Below, in pieces: positions 24,741 to 35,500 of a DNA stretch of 64,000 nucleotides. Every line of letters starts with the position of its first letter. Position 1 is the first letter of the stretch. Origin of the DNA: CADEED01 sp963839685 (GTDB lineage: Bacteria > Pseudomonadota > Gammaproteobacteria > Steroidobacterales > Steroidobacteraceae); the NCBI GenBank assembly GCA_963839685.1, contig CAWIVS010000015.1, forward strand, positions 60,297 to 124,296, written 5' to 3'. The notes beneath the pieces are model-generated. The model did not search any database. It worked only from the letters and a program-made list of their open reading frames with translations, and was not told where the DNA came from. Made by a program: the position numbers and the translations under genes.

Positions 24741-26868
24741 ATGAGAAAGAGATTCGCCGCCATCACTTTGTCAGCCCTGTTCACGGTCCTCGCGGCCTGT
24801 TCTCGCGACGCCGGTCCAAAGGCCGGTGCCGCGCAGGGTTCCGGTCCGAGTCCCGGAGTCATACCCGTGCCGCGCGAGTTCTCCGCGGGCGATGGCTGGT
24901 TCGCCGTCAACGCGGCGACCAAGGTCCACTACTCAGGGGGCGCGGGCGCCGCGGAGGCCGCCAACTATTTCATCGAGCAGGCCAAACACAATCCCGAGAT
25001 CGTGCTCGCGGCGGCCAGTGAAGGTGCGGCCGCGCCGAAAGGCTATCTCGTTCGAGATCAAGCCGGCCGATCAGTCGCTGCAGGACGAGGGTTATACGCT
25101 CGTCGTGTCCCCGGATGGCGCGCGCGTGACGGCGCGCACGCCCGCGGGACTCTTCTATGGCGCAGTGACCCTGTGGCAATTGTTCACGGTATTTCCGCCG
25201 CAAAGTGGCGTGGCGCAGATCCGCGCCATGCAGATCAATGACGCGCCGCGTTTCGCGTGGCGCGGCCTCATGCTCGACTCCGCGCGCCACTACCAGTCGC
25301 CCGAGTACATCCGGTCGTTTCTCGACAGGATGGCGCAGCACAAACTCAACGTGCTGCACTGGCACCTCACCGACGATCAGGCCTGGCGACTGGAGATCAA
25401 GAAATATCCCAAGCTCACCTCGGTGGGCGCCTGGCGCGTACCGGCCGGGCAGGCGTCGCTCGAAGACATCGATCCGAATACCGGCAAGCCGCGGCTGCAT
25501 GGCGGCTTCTACACGCAGGAGCAGGCGCGCGACATCGTGGCTTACGCCGCCACGCGCCACATCAAGGTCGTGCCGGAAATCGAAATGCCCGGCCACGCCA
25601 CGGCCGCGATCGTGGCTTATCCCGAACTTGGCGTGCCGCCGTTCGCTAACAAACTCAAGGCGGTGCCGGAGGAATGGGGCGTCTTCGAGAATCTCTTCAA
25701 CGTCGAGGAGTCGACGTTCGGCTTCCTCGAAGACGTCATGACGGAAGTCATGGCGGTTTTTCCGAGCGAGTACATCCATGTCGGCGGCGACGAAGCCGTC
25801 AAGCCTCAGTGGGAGAAATCCGCCCGGGTGAAAGCGCGCATGAAGGAGTTCGGCGTCAAGGACGCGCATGCGCTGCAGAGTTATTTCATCCAGCGCATGG
25901 GGAAATTCCTCGACAAGAACGGGCGGCGCCTGATCGGCTGGGATGAAATCCTCGAAGGCGGACTGGCTCCCAATGCCACCGTGATGTCGTGGCGCGGTAT
26001 CGATGGCGCGATCGCCGCGGCCAAGGCAGGCCACGACACGGTGTTGTCACCCGCGCCGGATCTCTACCTGGATCACTGGCAGAGCGCGGGCGATCTGTCT
26101 CCCGGCCGCAGCGACACGCTGTCGCTCGAAATGGTCTACAACTTCCAGCCGGTGCCGGCATCGATCCCGGAAGAACAACGCAAACACATTCTCGGGCTGC
26201 AGGCCAACCTCTGGGCGGAAATGATGCGCACGGAAGAGCGCGTCACCTACATGACGTTCCCGCGCATCGCCGCGCTCGCCGAGGTCGCCTGGTCGCCGGG
26301 GTCGCGCATCAACTGGCCTGATTTCCAGCGCCGGCTCGAACCGCAACTGAAGCGCTACGACAAGCAGGGCATCCGCTACGCGCGCGAAGTGAAGCTGGAT
26401 CCCCAGCCGCGCCGGCGCCTGAGCCATGACCTCGAGCAGTGTGGCGGCGGCTACGTGCTGTCACTCGAAGACGACGCGCCGATCGAAGGTGAGCGCGCGG
26501 TTTTCCTGGTGAACATTTCCAACCCCTGCTGGATATGGCGCGGCGCCGACCTCACCCAGGCGACTTCACTGCGCGCGACGGTGGGGCAGATCCCGTTCAA
26601 CTTCCAGATCGGCAAGGACGCGGAAGGCATTCCGTTGCCGAAACCGGCCACGGGAGACGGTGAGCTCGAAGTCCGGTTCGGCAGCTGCGACGGGCCTCCG
26701 GCCGCTGCCGCGTCGCTTTCGCCAGCCGTATTACACCAGGGGCTCACGGTGCTGCCGCCGATTCCACTCGAAGGCAAGACGGGCGCTCAGGATCTCTGTT
26801 TCCGGTTTACGCGCAGCAAGATCGATCCCATCTGGGTGATCGGTAGCGTCGAGCTCGTCGGGAACTGA
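24741..26868 (+). CDS. Family 20 beta-N-acetylhexosaminidase lipoprotein (one frame break)
   Basis: It cleaves terminal GlcNAc (or GalNAc) from chito-oligosaccharides, probably in the periplasm. A lipoprotein signal (ITLSALFTVLAAC) starts at ATG 24741. An N-terminal GH20b domain follows, then the catalytic barrel: RFAWRGLMLDSARHYQ, LHWHLTDDQAWRLEI, VPEIEMPGHATAAI and YIHVGGDEAVKPQW, whose Asp-Glu pair is the stabiliser and acid. RLIGWDEILEGG and GLQANLWAEMM complete the site. The C-terminal 150 residues are an extra beta domain. The frame shifts near 25050 (after KGYL, before FEIKPADQ); everything else is intact. Four bases separate it from the PTS fusion gene, so they are co-transcribed. Confidence 0.92.
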
Positions 26869-26871
26869 CGC

Positions 26872-29383
26872 GTGGCATTGGAAATACGCGCGCCATTCGC
26901 GGGGTGGAGCACACCGCTCGCCGAAATTCCGGATGAAGTGTTCGCGCGCGCCATGCTGGGAGATGGCGCGGCGATTGACCCGATCAGCTCCGAGCTGTGC
27001 GCGCCCTGCGATGGCGAGGTGATTTCGATTGCCGCCGCGCAGCACGCGATCGCGTTGCGCGCTGCGGGTGGAGCGGAAATCCTCATTCATGTCGGCATCG
27101 ACACCGTGGCGCTCGGCGGCCAGGGATTCACGGTGCTGGTGCGCAAGGGCGACCGGGTTCGCGCCGGCGAGGTCTTGCTGCGGTTCGATCTCGAGCAGGT
27201 CGCGCGCCAGGCGCGCAGCCTCATCACGCCGGTGATCGTCACCAACGCCGAGCGCTTTCGCGTCGTGCGCACACATGTCGATCGGCGGCTGTCGGCGGGC
27301 GACGTGTTGTTCGAGATCGAGGAACAATCTGTCGCCGGGGTGACGCCGGGCAATGCGGCCGGCACGCCGGTGGTGAGCGAGGCGCTGGTCGTCGCGCACG
27401 CGCACGGCATTCATGCGCGCCCGGCCGGACTGATCGCGCGCGTCGCCAAGACGCTGCCCTACCGTCTCGAGGTACGCGCGCGCGGCCGCAGTGCGAATCC
27501 GCAAAGTGCCGTGGCGTTGATGTCGCTCGGTGTGCGGGGCGGTGACGAGCTCGTCATCGTCGGCTTCGAAGCGGCGGCCGCCGCGGGCGTTGCCGAGATT
27601 GCGCGCGTGGTTCGCGGGCTGGAACCGGTGGCGGCACATGCCGCGCCGGCAGCGGCGCGCGCGGGCGCGACGCCCGCAGAGTCCCCGGCCGCCACCGAGC
27701 CCGGATGTTTGCGCGGGGTGATTGCAAATCGCGGTTTCGCGCTGGGCCCGGCTGCAAGATTTGAATACGACGAGATCGAAGTTCGCGAATCCGGCGCGGG
27801 CGTGGAATCCGAAAGCGCCGCGCTCGAACGCGCACTGACCGCCGTGCGCACGCGCATCGATGAACGCGCGCGCGCCGCGGCGCCGGCGCTGCGCGACATT
27901 CTGCAGGCCCACCTCGAGTTCCTCGACGATCCGCAACTGTTGGAAACGGCGCGCAACGCGATTCGGCGTGGCAAGAGTGCGGGTTTTGCCTGGCGCGCCA
28001 GCATCGCGGACAGTGTCGCGAGTCTGAATGCCACGGGCGATGCGCGCCTCATGGAGCGCGCCGGGGATTTCGCCGATCTCGAGCGCCAGGTGCTGCGTGA
28101 ACTGTCAGGCGCGCGCGAACAGCGCGCCGTGATCGCGCCGGGCAGCATCCTGGTGGCCCGCGATCTCACCCCTTCGCAACTCATCGACATCGACGCGGCG
28201 CGCCTGGGCGGCATCGCTCTCATGGCGGGTGGGCCCACCTCGCATGTCGCGATCCTGGCGGGAACGCTCGGGGTTCCCATGCTGGTGAGCCTCGGTCCCG
28301 AACTGCGCGATGCGGTGGACGGTGCCTGGCTGATCCTCGACGCGGACAGCGGCCTTCTCAATGTCACGCCGCGGAGACGCGGAACTGGCGGCGGCGCGCG
28401 CGCGCCTCGAACAGTCGCGCGCTCGCCGCGCAAGCGAGCTGGGCGCCGCGCACGAGGCCAGCCACCTCGCGAGCGGTGAACGCATCGAAGTCTTCGCAAA
28501 TCTCGCCGGCAGCGCCGCGGACGCGCAACACGCTGCGGCACAGGGAGCCGAGGGTTGCGGGTTGCTACGCACCGAATTCCTGTTCCTCGACCGCGCGACG
28601 GCGCCCGACGAGGCCGAACAACTGCGCTGTTACCAGCAGGTCGCCGATCTGCTGGGGCCGCGGCCGCTCGTGATCCGCACGCTCGACGTGGGCGGTGACA
28701 AACCCATCGCCTATCTACCGTTGCCGCCGGAGGAGAATCCGGCGCTCGGGTTGCGCGGGATCCGCACCAGTCTGTGGCGTCCCGAGCTGCTGGACATCCA
28801 GCTGCGCGCGCTGCTGCGGGTGCGCCCGGCGGTGCGCATATTGCTGCCGATGATCACCGACGTGGCCGAGTTCGAAACCGTCGCGCGCCGCCTCGATGCC
28901 CTGTGCCGCGAGCTGGATGTGCCGCGGCCGCAGCTGGGCGCGATGATCGAGACTCCCGCGGCCGCGATATTGTCCGACCAGATCGCGGGCGTCGCCGATT
29001 TCCTGTCCATCGGCACCAACGACCTCGCCCAGTACGGCCTCGCCATGGATCGTGGCCATGCCGAGCTCGCGGCGCGTATCGACGGCGTGCATCCGGCCGT
29101 GTTGCGGCTCATCGAGGCCACCACGCTCGGCGCCAGTACCTGCGACAAACCGGTCGCGGTGTGCGGCGGACTCGCTTCCGACCCGGAAGCGGTGCCGTTG
29201 CTGCTGGGCCTGGGTGTCGTCGAGCTCTCGGTGGTGCCGGGGCAGATTCCGCGGCTCAAGGCACTGATCCGGACGCTCACGCTGGATCGCTGCCGTGAAC
29301 TGGCGCGTCGTGCGCTCGCCCTGGCCACCGCCGCCGAGGTGCGCGCGCTGGTCAAAGACTCTTCTATTGAGGTAGGGAAATGA
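26872..29383 (+). CDS. nagF: PTS multiphosphoryl transfer protein EIIA-HPr-EI (one frame break)
   Basis: A single chain carrying three phosphocarrier modules for GlcNAc uptake. EIIA (Glc-type), about residues 1-150, has its phospho-His at 73 in ILIHVGIDTV. HPr, about 168-250, has the active His181 in HGIHARPAG. Enzyme I, from about 280, has the phospho-His458 in GGPTSHVAILAG and the PEP-binding motifs LRTEFLFLDR, GLRGIRTSL, MIETPAAAI and SIGTNDLAQY. Phosphate flows PEP to EI to HPr to EIIA to NagE. The frame changes near 28370 in a linker-like stretch after LLNVTPRR; both sides are conserved. The stop overlaps nagE (ATGA). The gene symbol follows the Xanthomonas-type cluster. Confidence 0.93.
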
Positions 29384-31125
29384 AGCAGATCATCGCGAAG
29401 CTTCAGCCCATGGGCCGCGCGCTCATGTTGCCCATCGCCGTGTTGCCGGTCGCGGCCCTGCTGTTGCGGCTCGGTCAATCGGACCTGCTCGACATACCGG
29501 CCGTCGCCGCCGCCGGTGGAGCGATCTTCTCCAACCTCGGACTGTTGTTTGCCATCGGCGTGGCCGTGGGCCTGGCGCGCGAGAATCATGGCGCGGCAGG
29601 ACTTGCGGCGGTGGTGGGTTACCTGGTGGCGACCCAGGGCGCGAAGGTTCTGATCGGCGTACCTCCGGGCGCGACGGCCGGATTCTCGGGCCCGGCTCTC
29701 GACCTGGCGGCGAACGCCTTTCGCGACAAGGAACTTTCAAAACTATCGGTGCCGCTCGGGCTGTTGTCGGGACTGATCGCGGGCTGGGCCTACAACCGCT
29801 ACAGCGACATGCGCCTGCCGAGCTACCTGGCATTTTTTGGCGGCCGGCGCTTCGTGCCCATCGTCTGCGGCTTCACCGGCCTGTTGTTGGGGCTGGGTTT
29901 CGGCGTGGCGTGGCCGCTGGTCGAACACGGCATGGACGCCACCAGCCAGGCGGTGCTCGGCTCCGAATCCATCGGCCTGTTCGCCTATGGCTTGCTGAAT
30001 CGCGTGCTCATCGTCACCGGGCTGCACCACATCATCAACAACATTGCCTGGTTCCTGTTAGGCGATTACAACGGCGTGACCGGCGATCTGAAGCGTTTTT
30101 TCGCCGGGGACCCGACCGCCGGCGCGTTCATGTCCGGATTCTTTCCGGTCATGATGTTCGGATTGCCAGGCGCCTGCCTCGCCATGTATCGCACGGCGGA
30201 CCTCGCCAGGCGCAAAGCAGTGGGCGGCATGTTGCTTTCGATGGCACTCACCTCATTCCTCACCGGGGTGACCGAGCCCATCGAATTCTCCTTCATGTTT
30301 CTCGCGCCGCTGCTGTACGTCATTCATGCGCTGCTGACCGGCATCGCGATGGCACTGATGGATGCGATCGGCGTGCACCTGGGGTTTGGCTTTTCCGCCG
30401 GCCTGTTCGACTACGTGCTCAATTTCTCGTTGTCGACTCGTCCGTGGCTGCTGCTTCCCGTGGGGCTGGCGTACTTCGCGCTCTATTACGGCCTGTTCAG
30501 ATTCTTCATCGTGCGTTTCGATCTCAAGACGCTCGGTCGCGAAATTGACGAGGCAGCGCCGCGTGCCGAACCGGCGGGCGGCGCGGCGCCGGCCTATGCG
30601 TGGATCAATGCGCTGGGCAGTGCGTCCAACCTGCGTTCCGTGGAAGCTTGCGCCACGCGATTGCGGCTGGTGGTCGCGGACTCAGGGCGCATCGACGAGC
30701 GCGAGCTCAAGGCGCTCGGAGCGCACGGAATGTTGCGCCTCGCCGATGGCGCGGTGCAGGTGGTGGTGGGACCCATCGCCGATCAGCTCGCGTCCGAAAT
30801 TCGCGATGGATTGCGCGCCATCGGCGGCAGCACGACCACGCCACCCATCAGCACCACGCCCAACGCGGCACCCTCCGGGCGGACGGCGCCGGCGGATGCC
30901 GCCAGCCTCGCGGCGGCGCTGCGTGCGCTCGGCGGCCGAACCAATATCGTTGACCTGTACCTGGGCTCGAGCCGGCTGTGCCTGTCGGTGCGCGACCCGG
31001 CCGCGGTGGATGATTTGGCGCTGGCGAAGGCGGTGCGCGCCGTGGCGCGACCGGCACCTGGGAAGATTCACCTGGTGCTGGGACCGGAGGCCGGATCCTG
31101 GTTCGCCGAGTTGAAGGCTTCCTGA
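29380..31125 (+). CDS. nagE: PTS N-acetylglucosamine transporter EIICB with a second, degenerate EIIB
   Basis: A 581-residue permease that imports and phosphorylates GlcNAc to GlcNAc-6-phosphate. The EIIC part (about 1-380) has many membrane helices and the signatures LHHIINNIAWFLLGDYNG and TEPIEFSFMFLAPLLY. The first EIIB (about 405-485) has the phospho-Cys424 in SVEACATRLRL. After a Pro/Thr linker a second EIIB-like unit follows (about 508-580: LRALGGRTNIVDLYLGSSRL, then KIHLVLGP) in which the cysteine position is occupied by Gly. So only one EIIB is catalytic. EIIA comes from the fused neighbour. E. coli NagE has EIIA at its C-terminus instead. Confidence 0.92.
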   Translation: MKQIIAKLQPMGRALMLPIAVLPVAALLLRLGQSDLLDIPAVAAAGGAIFSNLGLLFAIGVAVGLARENHGAAGLAAVVGYLVATQGAKVLIGVPPGATAGFSGPALDLAANAFRDKELSKLSVPLGLLSGLIAGWAYNRYSDMRLPSYLAFFGGRRFVPIVCGFTGLLLGLGFGVAWPLVEHGMDATSQAVLGSESIGLFAYGLLNRVLIVTGLHHIINNIAWFLLGDYNGVTGDLKRFFAGDPTAGAFMSGFFPVMMFGLPGACLAMYRTADLARRKAVGGMLLSMALTSFLTGVTEPIEFSFMFLAPLLYVIHALLTGIAMALMDAIGVHLGFGFSAGLFDYVLNFSLSTRPWLLLPVGLAYFALYYGLFRFFIVRFDLKTLGREIDEAAPRAEPAGGAAPAYAWINALGSASNLRSVEACATRLRLVVADSGRIDERELKALGAHGMLRLADGAVQVVVGPIADQLASEIRDGLRAIGGSTTTPPISTTPNAAPSGRTAPADAASLAAALRALGGRTNIVDLYLGSSRLCLSVRDPAAVDDLALAKAVRAVARPAPGKIHLVLGPEAGSWFAELKAS

Positions 31126-31429
31126 GACGGATCGAATCCGGCGCCGGTCGCACTCAAATCGGTCAACCGCACGCCCGATTCTCGCAATGCGGCACGACAA
31201 GGGGTATCCCTCACGCCCACGTGACAGTTCTCACGGCCACGGGATGAGGCAACGCACTTTTAAATGAATCAGAGCCTTACTAAACTGCCGCCCTCCTGAT
31301 TTGAGGGTCGCGGGCTGATCCGGCAGCCGACCGCGAAATCCTCAAAAGAAACAACCGATTTGCCTGTACGACGTGCAACCCGAAGGGTTGCTGGAACGTC
31401 GTATAGCGAGGCCCATAAAGGAAGTGCGC
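31126..31429. other. Intergenic stretch before the RND operon
   Basis: No gene is supported. It contains a decayed tRNA-Thr-like segment (31295-31328) and the promoter of the efflux operon. Confidence 0.45.
31295..31328 (+). repeat. Possible tRNA-Thr(UGU) relic
   Basis: CCTGATTTG, then AGGGTCGCGGG, then GATCC and GGCAGCCG occur in the same order as the anticodon arm, variable loop, T-arm and acceptor of the tRNA at 8070, with gaps of several bases. It is too decayed to be functional; the similarity could partly be chance. Confidence 0.45.
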
Positions 31430-32572
31430 GTGTCTCCAAGAGTTCGAAAAATCGTCACGGCGAGCGCCGTGGCCTGTATCGCCTTTTCCTTGGTTTCGCT
31501 GACAGGTTGCGACAAGAGCAACGGCACGCAGGCAGTCGCCGCGGCGCCGCCGCTGCTCATCGCAGATGAAGATGTGTTGGTGCTGCGTAACGCGGCGTTG
31601 ACCTCCGGACCTTCGATCACCGGGTCGGTGGAACCGGAGCGTCGCGCTGATCTGCGCGCCGAGGTGTCCGCCATCGTGCTCGCCGTGCTCAAGGAAAACG
31701 GTGACCCGGTGAAACGCGGCGACCTGCTGGTGCGTCTCGACCAGACCTCGATTCGCGACAGCCTCACGGCTGCGAGCGCTTCGCTCACTGCCGCCGCGCA
31801 GGCCTACGAACAGTCACAGCGCCAGTACGAACGCATGGTCAAACTACGCGAGACCGGCGTGGTCTCGGCGCAGCAGGTCGAAGACGTCGAGGTGCTGCGC
31901 AATTCCGCGCAGAGTGAACGCGAGGCGGCGCGCACACGTGTGGTCACCGCCCGCCAGCAGCTCGCGCGCACCGAGGTGCGCGCGCCCTTCGATGGTGTCG
32001 TCAGCGACCGCAAGGTCTCGGCCGGTGACACGGCCCAGATCGGCAAGGAACTCGTCAAGGTTATCGATCCTTCCAGCCTGCGCTTCGAAGGCTTCGTCTC
32101 GGCCGACAGCGTCGGCGAGGTGCAGACCGGGCAGAAGGTGTGGTTCCGGATCCACGGCTTCAACGAGCGTGAGTTCACCGGCGTAGTCACGCGCGTCAAT
32201 CCGGCGGCAAATATCACTACTCGCCAGGTCGAAGTGCTGGTGAATTTCGACGACGGGATAAAACAGCCCAACGTCGCCGGTCTCTACGCCGAAGGGCATA
32301 TCGAGACTCGCAGTGCCGCGAGTCTCGCCCTGCCCAGCGCATCCGTGGTGCGCGAAGGAGATAACGCGTTCGCATGGCGGGTCAACGGCGACAAGTTGCA
32401 AAAAGTCGCACTGACTCTCGGTGAACGCGATGCGCGCAGCGGCGCGTACGTGCTCAAGGCGGGTCTCGCGGAAGGCGACAAGGTGCTGCGGTTCCCGAAC
32501 TCCACACTCAAGGACGGACAGGCGGTCAGCCGCGGTGACGATGCGCGACCCGCCGTGGTTGCGGAGAAGTAG
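31430..32572 (+). CDS. RND efflux periplasmic adaptor (AcrA/MexA-like lipoprotein)
   Basis: A 380-residue membrane-fusion protein with a lipobox (SLVSLTGC). The lipoyl half-domains (ADLRAEVSAIVLAVLKENGDPVKRGDLLVRLD and VRAPFDGVVSDRKVSAGD split around the hairpin) flank an alpha-helical coiled-coil of about 100 residues. Beta-barrel and membrane-proximal domains follow. It would link the inner-membrane pump to an outer-membrane channel. GTG 31430 is chosen because AAGGA at 31418-31422 is correctly spaced. The RND pump starts 20 bases downstream; no outer-membrane factor is encoded in the operon. Confidence 0.9.
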   Translation: MSPRVRKIVTASAVACIAFSLVSLTGCDKSNGTQAVAAAPPLLIADEDVLVLRNAALTSGPSITGSVEPERRADLRAEVSAIVLAVLKENGDPVKRGDLLVRLDQTSIRDSLTAASASLTAAAQAYEQSQRQYERMVKLRETGVVSAQQVEDVEVLRNSAQSEREAARTRVVTARQQLARTEVRAPFDGVVSDRKVSAGDTAQIGKELVKVIDPSSLRFEGFVSADSVGEVQTGQKVWFRIHGFNEREFTGVVTRVNPAANITTRQVEVLVNFDDGIKQPNVAGLYAEGHIETRSAASLALPSASVVREGDNAFAWRVNGDKLQKVALTLGERDARSGAYVLKAGLAEGDKVLRFPNSTLKDGQAVSRGDDARPAVVAEK

Positions 32573-32592
32573 AACCCGCCCGGGGAGATTCC

Positions 32593-35500
32593 ATGTTTCT
32601 TTCGAATTTCAGCATCAAGCAGCCGGTCACGACGGTTGCCATCATCATCGTGCTCATGTGCCTGGGCCTGCTCGCGCTGAAGAACCTGCGCGTCAACCAG
32701 ATCCCCGACGTCGAAGAGCCGGTGATGGTAGTCAACTTCCCGTATCCGGGGGCGTCGCCGGAGTCGGTCGAACGCGACATCGTCAACCGCATCGAGAAGT
32801 CGTTGATGAGCATCCCGCAGGTGCACGAACTGCGGTCGACGGCTTCGGACGGCAACGCCAATTTCGTGATCATCTACGACTTCGACAAGGACATGACCGA
32901 GTCGGGCGATGAGATTCGCAATTCCATTGCCGCGGTGCGCTACAAGCTGCCGCTCGAGATGCGCGAGCCCGTGATGTACCGCTGGGATCCGGCCTCGGAG
33001 CCCATCATGAATCTCGGGCTGTCGTCGACCAAGCAGTCGCACGCCGAAATTTCCCGCCTGGCCGAAGACGTGCTTGCCGACCAGCTCCGCGGCGTCGATG
33101 GCGTGGCCGTGGTCAACATTGATGGTGCGCTACGCCGCGAGCTGTCGGTGCTGCTGCATGCGCAGAAGCTGCGTGAGTACAACGTGGCCGCCGGCGAAGT
33201 CGTGGCCGCGCTACGCGATCAGAACACCACCGCCCCCGTGGGGCGGGTGAAAGGGGAGCTCGAAGAGCAGAACATCCGGCTCGTCGGGCGCATCGAAAGG
33301 CCAAGCGATTTCAACGACATCGTGATCAAGCGCCAGGGCAACGAAGTGGTGCGGCTAGGCCAGGTCGCTACCGTCGAAGACGGCTTCGCCGAGCCCGGCA
33401 GTTACAGCTTGCGTTCGGGCCGGCCGAATGTCGGCCTGTCGGTCATCCGCCAGCGCGAGGCCAGTACGGTATCCGTTGCCGAGCGCGTGCGCGCAAAAAT
33501 CGAGGAACTCAACAAGACATTGCCGGAAGGCACCACCCTCGAAGTCACGCACGACGGCGGTGAAGAGGCCAAGCAGAGTCTCGACAACGTGATCCACGCG
33601 CTGGTGTTCGGTGCCGGTCTCACCATCTTCGTGGTCTATATCTTCCTCAACTCGTGGCGCTCCACGCTGATCACCGGTTTGTCGCTGCCCACCTCGGCCA
33701 TCGCCGCGTTCATCGCCGTGTGGCTGTGCGGCTTCACGCTGAATTTCATGACCCTGCTTGGCCTGTCGCTGGCCATCGGTGTGCTCATCGACGATGCCAT
33801 CGTGGTGCGCGAGAACATCGTCAGGCACATGGAACGCGGCGAGGACCGCATGACCGCGGCGCGTAATGGCACCGCAGAGATCGGCCTCGCCGTCACGGCG
33901 ACCACCTTGTCGATCGTCGCGGTGTTCGTGCCTGTGGCGTTCATGGGCGGCGGCGCTGGCGAGTGGTTCCGGCCCTTTGCGGTGACCGTGGCGGCCTCGG
34001 TGCTGGTGAGCCTGTTCATCTCCTTCACGCTCGATCCGATGCTCTCGGCGTACTGGGGTGATCCGCCGGGTCACGCGGCCCGCGAGCGCAAGGGTCTCGA
34101 GAAATATTTCGCCAGGTTCAACACCTGGTTCGACCACCAGGCGAACCGTTACGGCAAGGTCATCGAGTGGTGCCTGCACCATCGCAAATGGATGGCGAGT
34201 GGAGCGGTCCTGCTGTTGGTGGGCGCCATCACCTTCCAGGTGAAGGGTGGCGGCCGCAGCGAGTTCCTGCCCAAGTCCGACTACGGCACGCTGGCCATCG
34301 AAGTACGCACGCCTTCGAGCACCAGCCTCGAGTACGCGCGCAGCAAGGTGGAAAAGGCCGCGCAGCTCGCGCGCAACATGCCCGAAACCGAGAGCACTGA
34401 CGCGCGCGTCAATGCGACGGGCGGACGCATCTGGGTGGATGTTGGCGACAAGGGCGATCGCGAGCGCTCGCTCGAGGAGCTGGCCGGCGCGCTGCGAGAC
34501 GATCTCAAGCAACTGGTGGGCGCCGAGTACACGGTGTTCGACGATCTGAACCAGGGCGCGCAGAAGAAGGTTCAGTTCAAGTTCTATGGCAGCGACTCGC
34601 GCAAGCTCATGGAGCTCACCAATGAGTTCATGGAAAAGCTGCGGCAAATTCCCGGCGCGGTCGACGTGGGCCTGTCGGAGCAGGATCCCAAGGACGAGCT
34701 GCGCATCGAGCTGAATCGCGGCCTCGCAAACCAGCTCGGCATCTCGGTGAACGACGCCGCGCAGACGCTGCGGGTGGCCTTCGCGGGTGTGGAAGTGGGC
34801 GACTGGGTTGATCCCGTGGGCGAGTCGCGCGACGTAGCCGTGCGGCTTGCGCCCGAAGATCGCGTCAGTGCATCCAACATCGAGAACCTGCCGATCTCGG
34901 TGACCGGCACCGACATGATGGTGCCGCTGGAACAGATCGCCACCATTACCTACGACAAGGGGCCGGCGCGCATCCAGCACCTGGATGGCAAGCGCACGGT
35001 GACGGTCGCCGCCAACGTGCAGGGCGTCGATGCCGGTACGGTCACGGAGCAGGCCAAGAAAATCGCGGACGCGATGGAATATCCGCCGGGATTCGGCCAG
35101 GGCCTGGGTGGTGCCTCGCAGGACCAGGAGGAACTGTTCGCCGAGATGTTCACCGCGCTGATCATGGGCATCTTCGTCATGTACCTGGTGCTGGTGATGC
35201 AGTTCGGATCGTTCACCGCGCCGGTCGCCATCATGCTGTCGCTGCCGCTGTCACTCATTGGCGTGGTGTTGGCGCTCACCCTGACGCGCGGCTCGCTGAA
35301 CCTGATGAGCTTTATCGGCGTCATCATGCTCATGGGACTGGTGGCCAAGAACGCAATCCTGCTGCTCGATTGCACGCGCGAGGAAGAAAAGCGCGGCGTG
35401 GATCGCGAGGAAGCGCTCATGCATGCCGGGCGCCTGCGCCTGCGGCCGATTCTCATGACCACGTTCGCGCTGATCGCCGGCATGATGCCCGTGGCGATCG

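Noticed and set aside
33355..34980. 541-codon open frame antisense to the RND pump
   Set aside because: Its His/Glu/Arg-rich composition is that of a shadow frame, and the RND protein covers the whole stretch with conserved motifs.
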